A stretch of DNA of 5,099 nt, from contig DHNM01000001.1 of NCBI GenBank assembly GCA_002409525.1, positions 299 through 5,397 on the forward strand. The letters are read 5' to 3'. Position 1 is the stretch's first letter. Each line of letters begins with the position of its first letter. The notes below the pieces were generated by a model, which saw only the letters and a list, made by a program, of their open reading frames with translations, was not told the DNA's origin and ran no database searches. Made by a program: the position numbers and the translations under genes. Positions 1 to 5,015 of this stretch are shown here, in pieces. The DNA comes from Eubacterium sp. UBA5416 (GTDB lineage Bacteria > Bacillota > Clostridia > Lachnospirales > Lachnospiraceae).

Positions 1-196
1 ACCAGGGAAGTTTATACTCCTGACAAACCTGCAGTATCTGTGAAATCTCCAAAGCGGAATGGGGGCAAATGTAATATCGGGCAGGTCCCCCCGCACGAAA
101 TGTGGTGTGCATTCTCATCGGTTCGTGTTCTTTTACGTTTGCTTCTCCTGTTATGTCGCAAAAACGATTACTGATATCCTCCACCGTAAACCTCAT
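1..196 (-). CDS. murB: UDP-N-acetylenolpyruvoylglucosamine reductase MurB, N-terminal part (cut by window edge)
   Basis: MurB reduces UDP-N-acetylglucosamine enolpyruvate to UDP-N-acetylmuramate with NADPH and FAD, in the cytoplasmic stage of peptidoglycan synthesis. Only the first 65 codons are present; the reading frame is open to the window edge. Residues 25-42 hold the family's N-terminal signature, EPMRMHTTFRAGGPARYY, the start of the FAD-binding domain (compare EPL..HTT..GGPAD in Bacillus subtilis MurB, recalled from memory). The 24 residues before it match the usual short leader of the family. The ATG at 196 is the simplest start but lacks a good ribosome binding site. A GTG at 184 is an alternative: GAGG lies 6 nt upstream of it. 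The gene follows the spoVA operon on the same strand but has its own promoter and is a housekeeping gene. Identity is secure; the exact start is not. Confidence 0.9.
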   Translation of the reverse strand, partial: MRFTVEDISNRFCDITGEANVKEHEPMRMHTTFRAGGPARYYICPHSALEISQILQVCQEYKLPW

Positions 197-206
197 TTCT
201 AAAATT

Positions 207-221
207 AAACCCTGAGGGTTT
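207..221 (-). other. Hairpin in the murB leader
   Basis: A perfect 6-bp stem (AAACCC / GGGTTT) with a TCA loop (minus-strand reading) lies 10 nt before the murB ATG. From the promoter position the transcript would begin near 225, so the hairpin would sit within a few bases of the 5' end. Its 3' arm contains AGGG, the only Shine-Dalgarno-like sequence upstream of the ATG. It could protect the 5' end or limit translation. It is not followed by a T-run in the murB direction, so I do not call it a terminator. Confidence 0.4.
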
Positions 222-231
222 TCTTACTATG

Positions 232-260
232 ATTATACTATCGGACCAAAAAAAACGCAA
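232..260 (-). promoter_or_regulatory. Putative sigma-A promoter for murB
   Basis: On the minus strand a perfect -10 box TATAAT (237-232) is preceded, after exactly 17 nt, by TTGCGT (260-255), which keeps the TTG of the -35 consensus. The spacer begins with a T-run. Predicted transcription start is near 225, giving a leader of about 29 nt. It lies between the spoVA terminator-like element and murB, as expected if murB is transcribed in vegetative cells independently of spoVA. Confidence 0.6.
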
Positions 261-310
261 CTGTTACATTTACCACAAAAAACAGAAAGAACGTTTCATA
301 CTTACATAAA

Positions 311-400
311 AAGCATAACTTCAGACCCCCGGGAAACATGAGAATGCAGCCTGTTCAGGCAGAATTCGAAGTACTTCCGAGGTGAAAAAAAGTTATGCTT
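311..400 (-). terminator. Structured inverted-repeat element, probable spoVA operon terminator
   Basis: AAGCATAACTT (minus strand, 400-390) is repeated as its perfect reverse complement at 321-311, an 11-bp stem enclosing 68 nt. The enclosed part can fold further. ACCTCGG can pair with CCGGGGGT (one bulge), and GCCTG/CAGGC (360-349), flanked by GAAT/ATTC, forms an inner hairpin. In the minus direction the closing arm runs into five T residues (312-308), as in an intrinsic terminator. In the plus direction there is no T-run, so it would act only on spoVA transcripts. The loop is far longer than in a classical terminator, so the assignment is tentative; a structured RNA or a short mobile repeat are alternatives. 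It begins 7 nt after the spoVAE stop. Confidence 0.45.
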
Positions 401-407
401 CGATGCT

Positions 408-764
408 TCAATCTTTCATCTTTGGTTTAAATACCAGACTGGCCAGATAGCCGAAAATCAGCGCTCCACTGGTCCCGACGGCGCCGGCTTTTAATCCCCC
501 TGTAAAAAGACCGATAAACCCCTGTTTATCAACCGCCTCTTTTACGCCCTGGTAGAGCAGATGTCCAAATCCCAGAAGTGGAACACTTGCACCCGCATTC
601 GCATAGTCGGCAAATGGATCATATAGATTAAAAAAGCTTAAAACCGCACCGACGCAGACAAGAAGCACCATAATACGTCCGGGCATCATCTTCGTTTTTT
701 CGAGTAAAATCTGGCAGAGTGCACAGATCAGCCCTCCTACCCAGAATGCATTTAAATAATCCAT
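408..764 (-). CDS. spoVAE: Stage V sporulation protein AE (SpoVAEb type), DPA channel membrane subunit
   Basis: A 118-residue, largely hydrophobic protein of the SpoVAC/SpoVAEb family. It belongs to the inner forespore membrane complex that takes up Ca-dipicolinic acid during sporulation and releases it on germination. Hydrophobic segments lie near residues 3-21, 31-47 and 86-112. Family hallmarks are FWVGGLICALCQ (8-18 region), ANAGASVPLLGFG (55-67) and GLFTGGLKAGAVG (85-97), close to Bacillus SpoVAEb. The frame is open 25 codons further upstream into spoVAD, but MDYLNAF matches the usual family N-terminus, so I start at 764. The gene follows spoVAD by 7 nt, with AAGGAG lying inside the last spoVAD codons 13 nt from the ATG, a long spacing. 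It is the last gene of the operon here; no spoVAEa or spoVAF follows. Confidence 0.93.
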   Translation of the reverse strand: MDYLNAFWVGGLICALCQILLEKTKMMPGRIMVLLVCVGAVLSFFNLYDPFADYANAGASVPLLGFGHLLYQGVKEAVDKQGFIGLFTGGLKAGAVGTSGALIFGYLASLVFKPKMKD

Positions 765-771
765 AATTTCT

Positions 772-1794
772 TTAGTTCTCCTTTCCCACATGTTCCAGTA
801 CGACGCCCTGGGCGATTCCCGGAACTGACTGTCCTTCAAAGAAGCTCACCTTAGACATCAATGCTCCGGTCGGAACGAAGAGAATTCTCTTCCACTCGCC
901 TGATACCAGTTTCGGTATCAGGGTCGAAGCCAGAACAGTAGCAGCACATCCACATCCACTTCCTCCGGCATTTGTATCCTGTGTATTCGAGTCAAAGATC
1001 AGCATCCCGCAGTCCAGATATCTTTCCCGGATATCATACCCTTTCTGCTTCATCAATTCCATAAGTATTTCTTTTCCTATTTTTCCGAGATCTCCTGTGA
1101 TAATCCGATCATAATCCTCAGGATTCCTGTCAAAATCAGCCATATTCTGTGAAATCGTATCCGCAGCGGCAGGTGCCATGCATCCTCCCATATTCTGTGA
1201 ATCTTTGAGGCCGAAATCAACGATTTTACCAGAGGTGATCCCTGTAATTTTTACATTGCTCTTCTCAGACGAAATGACACAGGCCCCGCTGCCTGTGACT
1301 GTCCAGCTGGATGACGGCGGTCTCTGATTTCCATAGGGAAGCGGAAACCTGAATTCCTTCTCCACGCTGGCAAAATGACTGGAGGTCATAGATAATACAT
1401 GATTGGCATATCCACCTGCCACTGCCATAGCGCCCAGTGAAATTGCCTCACCTATGGTGGAGCAGGCACCGAAAAGGCCATAGAGCGGTCGATTCAGATC
1501 AACCAGCCCAAAACAGGAAGCAATAGACTGTGCTAACAAGTCCCCTGCAAAGATCATCCGAATATCATCTGCACTGATCTTACATTTTTCAAGTACCTTG
1601 CGGGCTGCTTCGATCTGCATCTCGCTTTCTGCCTCTTCCCAGCTCTTTTGTCCAAACATCGGATCTTCTACTACTTTATCAAAATTATCTCCCAGAGGGC
1701 CTTCTCCTTCTTTCTTCCCGACGACAGAGGCACATCCAAGGATATATACATCATTTTCAAATTCCGTACTTTGTTTGCCTTTTATCTGTTTCAT
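772..1794 (-). CDS. spoVAD: Stage V sporulation protein AD, DPA-binding subunit
   Basis: A 340-residue soluble protein, close to the length of Bacillus SpoVAD (about 338). The family has the thiolase/beta-ketoacyl-ACP synthase fold and binds dipicolinic acid on the inner membrane of the forespore as part of the SpoVA uptake and release machinery. Recognisable blocks in order are GPLGDNFDK (32-40), QKSWEEAE (49-56), IFAGDLLAQ (81-89), LFGACSTIGEA (107-117, with Cys111 at the thiolase-like nucleophile position), MTSSHFA (136-142), VTGSGA (166-171), MAPAAADTI (206-214), ITGDLGKIG (232-240), DCGMLIFD (261-268), AGGSGCGCAA (276-285) and PTGALMS (308-314). The start at 1794 gives a family-typical N-terminus; AGGTGG lies 12 nt upstream. 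The gap after spoVAC is 30 nt. Nothing looks broken. Confidence 0.96.
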   Translation of the reverse strand: MKQIKGKQSTEFENDVYILGCASVVGKKEGEGPLGDNFDKVVEDPMFGQKSWEEAESEMQIEAARKVLEKCKISADDIRMIFAGDLLAQSIASCFGLVDLNRPLYGLFGACSTIGEAISLGAMAVAGGYANHVLSMTSSHFASVEKEFRFPLPYGNQRPPSSSWTVTGSGACVISSEKSNVKITGITSGKIVDFGLKDSQNMGGCMAPAAADTISQNMADFDRNPEDYDRIITGDLGKIGKEILMELMKQKGYDIRERYLDCGMLIFDSNTQDTNAGGSGCGCAATVLASTLIPKLVSGEWKRILFVPTGALMSKVSFFEGQSVPGIAQGVVLEHVGKEN

Positions 1795-1824
1795 ATACGA
1801 AACTATCCACCTTTCCGGTTATTT

Positions 1825-2292
1825 TTATACCACATGCATCAGCTTTAAAATCCAATAGACAAGTCCCAAAAGCCAGCTGATAAAAACACCATATAGAATG
1901 ACGGGACCTGCGATATTGAAAATCTTGCATCCAACTCCGAACACCTGTCCTTCTTTTTGATATTCTATGGCGGGTGCCGCTACAGAATTGGCAAATCCCG
2001 TAATCGGAACCAATGCACCGGCACCGGCAAAACTTACCAGCTTCTGATATAGATTCAGACCTGTAAGCACAACACTGATAAAGATCAGCGTCAGTGAGCA
2101 CCACGCTCCGGCTGTTTCTTTATCCATATTAAGGCTTTTACAGTAATTTAAAATAACCTGCCCCAAATCACAGATCAGCCCTCCTACAACAAAGGCTTTC
2201 ACCATCTGCACAAATAGATTGTTTTTTGGTGTTACCTGATTCACATACTGTTCGTACTCTTTTTTCTTTTCATCATCTTTTATGCTTCCCAT
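1825..2292 (-). CDS. spoVAC: Stage V sporulation protein AC, membrane channel subunit
   Basis: A 155-residue integral membrane protein, close to Bacillus SpoVAC (about 150). In Bacillus, SpoVAC behaves as a mechanosensitive channel in the forespore inner membrane and is a core part of the DPA channel. The charged N-terminus (about 25 residues rich in Lys and Glu) precedes hydrophobic segments near 27-45, 65-83 and 123-152. Hallmarks are KAFVVGGLICDLGQ (31-44), GAGALVPITGFANSVA and the following EYQKEG. The frame extends 31 codons further upstream into spoVAB, but MGSIKDDEKKK gives the family-typical length and has GGAAGG 11 nt upstream, so the start at 2292 is preferred. It lies 25 nt after spoVAB. 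It is paralogous to spoVAE in the same operon. Confidence 0.94.
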   Translation of the reverse strand: MGSIKDDEKKKEYEQYVNQVTPKNNLFVQMVKAFVVGGLICDLGQVILNYCKSLNMDKETAGAWCSLTLIFISVVLTGLNLYQKLVSFAGAGALVPITGFANSVAAPAIEYQKEGQVFGVGCKIFNIAGPVILYGVFISWLLGLVYWILKLMHVV

Positions 2293-2317
2293 ATCTTGTA
2301 GTACCTTCCTTCTTCTA

Positions 2318-2737
2318 TCATTTTGCCCAGCCGTTAAAGAAATAAAGAAGCGATCCCAGTGACTTGCCCAGTGCCATGCAGACAATCACAATGGGAATCC
2401 CTCTTGTCAGTCCGGCGCGTCTGGCCAGTATCGCGTAGATATCAACAACCTCGCCTAACGCTATCACCCATCCTCCGAGAAAAATTCCTGCAAAAATTCC
2501 ATATACTGCAAGTCCCGGTGTTCCAAACGGCATCCGGCCCCGGTAGAGTGAAAGTACATTTCCCACTATCGCGCCAAGAATACAGCAGTTTTCATACCAC
2601 ATCACTTTATCCGCCGTCCGTGTGATCCCCGCGTATCTGGGCACCACACCAAGGCTGATGATAAAAGCCACGGTCCCACTGGCTATGATAAAGCCGGCTA
2701 CCAGCCCAAGTCCTCCCATTAAGAATTGCTGCCACAT
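2318..2737 (-). CDS. spoVAB: Stage V sporulation protein AB, membrane protein
   Basis: A 139-residue polytopic membrane protein, close to the length of Bacillus SpoVAB (about 141). Four hydrophobic stretches are visible near residues 5-32, 50-65, 74-99 and 112-135, with GGLGLVAGFIIASGTVAF at the N-terminus and VVPRYAGITRTADKV (31-45) between segments 1 and 2. It is part of the SpoVA set; its individual biochemical role is not well defined. The start is preceded by GGAGG with 11-nt spacing located inside the end of spoVAA, and the two genes overlap by 19 nt, which suggests translational coupling. SpoVAB occurs with SpoVAA in only part of the spore formers; many Clostridium species carry just AC, AD and AE. 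Confidence 0.9.
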   Translation of the reverse strand: MWQQFLMGGLGLVAGFIIASGTVAFIISLGVVPRYAGITRTADKVMWYENCCILGAIVGNVLSLYRGRMPFGTPGLAVYGIFAGIFLGGWVIALGEVVDIYAILARRAGLTRGIPIVIVCMALGKSLGSLLYFFNGWAK

Positions 2738-3351
2738 GATTCTTTATTCCTCCGCTCGTCTTTCTCAATGATTGTTGTGTCGACGTCATCCTCATAAACC
2801 CGCATCTGGACCTCCATGGGTGTTGGATCCTGTGTCAGCTTCCTGTTGCCAAAATGATTAAAATAGAAGATAACACCAATCGCAATACCTATGGAATAGG
2901 TAACCTCCAGAACAGTAAATCCCGATGACTTCTCTCCGGTAAACATGCGATAGATCTGTTTGAACAGCTTACCCACGGACACATCTGTATTAAAAGTCAT
3001 GATTGAAAATGCTGTGCCAAAAAAGGTAACAAGACTGATTAGAATTGTTTTTGTCCAGCTTATCACTGAACTCTTCGCACTTGGGTCCTCATAAGTGACG
3101 ATAAAAGTCGGTTCCCCGATATGCGTTACGTCCACATTTTCTTCTTCCTTTTGAATTTCCTTTATCAGGTCCGTGGCTGAAACTACATATCTTCCATATT
3201 TTTTTTGGGGAAGAGAAACGACCTTACGGCATTGATTTCTCTGTAATATCTTGGAATCCGAGCAGCTAAGCTTCGCAATGTCACCGAGAAGTATCGATTC
3301 TTTGGTGACTTTCACATTTTTATCTGTCTGCACATAAAGTATCTTACTCAT
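2719..3351 (-). CDS. spoVAA: Stage V sporulation protein AA
   Basis: A 210-residue protein matching Bacillus SpoVAA (about 206) along its length. The N-terminal half (1-95) is soluble, with LGDIAKL (22-28) and VDVTHIGEPTFIV (73-85). Two membrane segments follow near 98-119 and 147-166. The second half carries the best conserved blocks: MTFNTDVSVGKLF (118-130), YRMFTGE (134-140), TYSIGIAIGVIFYFNH (151-166) and DPTPMEVQMRVYE (175-187). It is a component of the spoVA DPA transport system; its own activity is not known to me. It is the first gene behind the sigma-G-type promoter at 3387-3416. Its ribosome binding site is weak: GAAAGG lies 12 nt from the ATG, and an out-of-frame ATG lies between them. 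It overlaps spoVAB by 19 nt. Confidence 0.92.
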   Translation of the reverse strand: MSKILYVQTDKNVKVTKESILLGDIAKLSCSDSKILQRNQCRKVVSLPQKKYGRYVVSATDLIKEIQKEEENVDVTHIGEPTFIVTYEDPSAKSSVISWTKTILISLVTFFGTAFSIMTFNTDVSVGKLFKQIYRMFTGEKSSGFTVLEVTYSIGIAIGVIFYFNHFGNRKLTQDPTPMEVQMRVYEDDVDTTIIEKDERRNKESCGSNS

Positions 3352-3386
3352 TTAGCCATCTTGCCTTTCTATCTAATCTATAGGCT

Positions 3387-3416
3387 TAGTATGGCATCTT
3401 CTCCGGAAAGTATGCG
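3387..3416 (-). promoter_or_regulatory. Putative sigma-G promoter of the spoVA operon
   Basis: On the minus strand CGCATA (3416-3411) is followed after exactly 17 nt by CATACTA (3393-3387). This fits the sigma-G consensus as known in Bacillus (-35 gHATR, -10 CATnhTA, spacing 17-18). It lies 17 nt after the sigF stop and 35 nt before the spoVAA ATG. The predicted start near 3380 gives a leader of about 29 nt. Sigma-G control of spoVA is established in Bacillus; here it is inferred from the sequence. Sigma-F recognises a related -35, so some sigma-F use cannot be excluded. Confidence 0.78.
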
Positions 3417-3432
3417 CAGAAACTCCTTATCG

Positions 3433-4146
3433 CTAGATTTCCCCGCGGAGCTGCTTTAATATCTTCTTCTCCTTCCTGGACACCTGAACCTGAGAAATCC
3501 CCATCATCTCGGCTATGGCAGACTGTGTCTTATCACAGAAATACCTTAGATAGATAATCTGTCTTTCCTCCGGTTCAAGTTTCTTTAATATCTCTTCCAG
3601 CAGCATGTGATCTATCAGCTTGTCTCCGGGAGAGACCGGGTCTTCAATCCGATCCATCAAAGAAATATCATTTCCTTCGCCCTGATAAATGACTTTGTGA
3701 AGAGACTCCACATCGGCCGCGGCATCAAGTGCCATAGCGAGCTCCGGTGCAGACTGCTCGATCTCCTGCGCTATCTCGTTCAGACTTGGCTCCCGCCCAA
3801 GCTTTCGCTCCAGTATTTCCCGGGCCGTATAAGCTTTCCGGGCTGTCTCTTTCATGGAACGGCTGACCTTGATCATGCCGTCATCCCGCAAAAATCTCTT
3901 GATCTCACCTGTGATCATCGGAACAGCATATGTGGAAAATTTAACGCCGAAACCGGCATCAAACTTATCAATTGCCTTGATAAGTCCTATACTTCCGATC
4001 TGGACCAGATCCTCCATCTCCACACCGCGGTTCTTGAATCTCTTTGCAACAGCGTACACCAGCCCTAAGTTCTGTTCCACTAAAGTATCTCTTGCTTCTT
4101 TATCCCCTGTATGTGCCTTTTCTATCAACATAAGGGTGTGATCCAT
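3433..4146 (-). CDS. sigF: RNA polymerase sporulation sigma factor SigF (SpoIIAC)
   Basis: A 237-residue sigma-70 family protein that directs the first forespore-specific transcription. Region 2 runs from about 26 to 90: NLGLVYAVAKRF, then DLVQIGSIGLIKAIDKFD (core binding), then FSTYAVPMITGEIKRFLRDDG (70-90, -10 recognition and melting). Region 3 starts at VSRSMKE (94-100), and region 4 covers about 185-235 with the -35-reading helix-turn-helix at SAIAEMMGISQVQVSR (209-224). The match to Bacillus sigma-F over these blocks, together with the upstream spoIIAA and spoIIAB, distinguishes it from sigma-G. The start has AGGAGG 5 nt upstream, overlapping the TAG stop of spoIIAB, so the two are probably coupled. 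Lys225 in SRKEKK replaces the hydrophobic residue I expect there. Activity would be controlled by SpoIIAB binding. Confidence 0.97.
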   Translation of the reverse strand: MDHTLMLIEKAHTGDKEARDTLVEQNLGLVYAVAKRFKNRGVEMEDLVQIGSIGLIKAIDKFDAGFGVKFSTYAVPMITGEIKRFLRDDGMIKVSRSMKETARKAYTAREILERKLGREPSLNEIAQEIEQSAPELAMALDAAADVESLHKVIYQGEGNDISLMDRIEDPVSPGDKLIDHMLLEEILKKLEPEERQIIYLRYFCDKTQSAIAEMMGISQVQVSRKEKKILKQLRGEI

Positions 4147-4155
4147 GATGTCCTC

Positions 4156-4602
4156 CTATTCAAAGGGGCTTTCAGTTTCGCTTCCGATATGTTTCATCAT
4201 ATGGACCTGGGTCCCCGCCCCCGGATTTGAGATGACACTCAAATCGTCCATAAAAGCTTCCATAAAGGCAAAGCCCATACCTGAACGCTCCATTTCGGGT
4301 TTTGTTGTAAAGAGTGGCTGCATGGCCTTTGCAATATCCCGGATTCCTTTTCCGTAGTCGATGACTGTCACATACAAGTCATGATCCACGATCTTACATT
4401 CCATCCGAATCTTATGTACACCCTCATCATAGGCATGTATAATACAATTTGTGATAGCTTCTGATACCGCAGTCTTCAGATCCTCCACTTCTTCGAGAGT
4501 GGGGTTAAGCTGTGTGCAGAACGCTGCGACTGCTACTCTGGCAAACCCTTCATTGCATGAGCGACTGTCAAACTCGATTACCATTTCATTGGTGTTTTCC
4601 AT
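4156..4602 (-). CDS. spoIIAB: Anti-sigma-F factor and serine kinase SpoIIAB
   Basis: A 148-residue GHKL-fold protein that holds sigma-F inactive and phosphorylates SpoIIAA with ATP. The N-box is SEAITNCIIHAY (47-58), in which Glu48 and Asn52 correspond to the catalytic base Glu46 and Mg-binding Asn50 of Bacillus SpoIIAB. The G1 box is DYGKGI (82-87). The ATP lid and G2 box are FTTKPEMERSGMGFAFME (98-115). Arg22 in GFARV matches Bacillus Arg20, which contacts sigma-F and SpoIIAA. All key residues are present, so it should be active. A strong ribosome binding site (TAAGGAGG) lies 10 nt upstream. It is preceded by a 57-nt gap after spoIIAA and followed at 9 nt by sigF. Confidence 0.97.
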   Translation of the reverse strand: MENTNEMVIEFDSRSCNEGFARVAVAAFCTQLNPTLEEVEDLKTAVSEAITNCIIHAYDEGVHKIRMECKIVDHDLYVTVIDYGKGIRDIAKAMQPLFTTKPEMERSGMGFAFMEAFMDDLSVISNPGAGTQVHMMKHIGSETESPFE

Positions 4603-4612
4603 CTGTGTATAG

Positions 4613-4620
4613 CCTCCTTA
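4613..4620 (-). promoter_or_regulatory. Strong ribosome binding site of spoIIAB
   Basis: TAAGGAGG on the minus strand is an essentially full Shine-Dalgarno match, 10 nt before the spoIIAB ATG. It lies in the noncoding gap after spoIIAA, so spoIIAB can be initiated without coupling to spoIIAA. Confidence 0.8.
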
Positions 4621-4659
4621 TAAATTAATAAAATGTCTTATGATTCTTTGCCTTTTTAT

Positions 4660-4998
4660 TCAAAGATCATCCCAGTTTCGTATTAATTCAATTGGAATCA
4701 CCTTATAAATACCTGAAAGCTGCAGAATCTTTGCAACTCTTTTTTTTACATGGACTGCTTTTATACTCCCTCCCATCTGCTTCATCCCCCGGTATCTTGC
4801 CATCAGCATTCCAATTCCTGAGCTGTCCATAAACTGTGTATCGCGAAAATCAAAGACTACCTCTCGTATCTTTAGTGAATCCAGGATTTCCTCCGACCCT
4901 TCACGGATTTTCTCGGCACTGTGATGATCCAGCTCCTCAGGTACCCTGATCGTTAGTATGTTCCCTTTCACCCGAAATAATTCATTTAAATCATTCAT
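4660..4998 (-). CDS. spoIIAA: Anti-anti-sigma factor SpoIIAA
   Basis: A 112-residue STAS-domain protein that frees sigma-F by binding SpoIIAB when unphosphorylated. The conserved phosphorylation loop is FMDSSGIGMLMARY (56-69). Ser59 aligns with Bacillus Ser58, the residue phosphorylated by SpoIIAB and dephosphorylated by SpoIIE. The downstream GGSIKAVHV and KRVAKILQLSGIYKVIP blocks complete the domain, and the length is near the Bacillus 117. The frame is open 13 codons further to an ATG at 5037, but the start at 4998 has GAAAGGGG 9 nt upstream and yields a family-typical N-terminus, so it is preferred. It is the first gene of the spoIIA operon. An 8-base A-run lies in the VKKR region (4740-4747). 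Confidence 0.95.
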   Translation of the reverse strand: MNDLNELFRVKGNILTIRVPEELDHHSAEKIREGSEEILDSLKIREVVFDFRDTQFMDSSGIGMLMARYRGMKQMGGSIKAVHVKKRVAKILQLSGIYKVIPIELIRNWDDL

Positions 4999-5007
4999 CT
5001 GTATAAA

Positions 5008-5015
5008 CCCCTTTC
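5008..5015 (-). promoter_or_regulatory. Ribosome binding site deciding the spoIIAA start
   Basis: GAAAGGGG on the minus strand lies 9 nt before the ATG at 4998. The upstream in-frame ATG at 5037 has no comparable site, so this selects the shorter protein. Confidence 0.65.

Noticed and set aside
311..400. Miniature transposable element (MITE)
   Set aside because: There are terminal inverted repeats but no target-site duplication at the ends (AAA versus CGA flanks), and no second copy in the window. Kept as terminator-like structure.
395..409. Tandem ATGCTTC direct repeat (395-401, 403-409)
   Set aside because: Two 7-base copies one base apart at the spoVAE stop; too short to be more than chance without comparison.
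765..839. N-terminal extension of SpoVAE by 25 codons; similar extensions for SpoVAC (2293-2385) and SpoIIAA (4999-5037)
   Set aside because: The extensions overlap the preceding gene or leader, lack family similarity, and shorter starts give family-typical lengths.
1598..1858. Plus-strand open frames over spoVAD (1598-1858 and 1648-1848)
   Set aside because: They are antisense shadows of spoVAD/spoVAC with no family resemblance and no ribosome binding site I can support.
1757..2104. Minus-strand frames 1757-2104 and 2607-2795
   Set aside because: Out-of-frame shadows of spoVAC and spoVAB/spoVAA; rich in Cys, Arg and Ser as expected of wrong-frame translation.
2359..2625. Plus-strand open frame over spoVAB
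   Set aside because: Antisense to a clearly recognised gene; low-complexity, implausible protein.
3607..4357. Plus-strand open frames over sigF and spoIIAB
   Set aside because: All antisense to conserved genes with intact motifs; no independent support.
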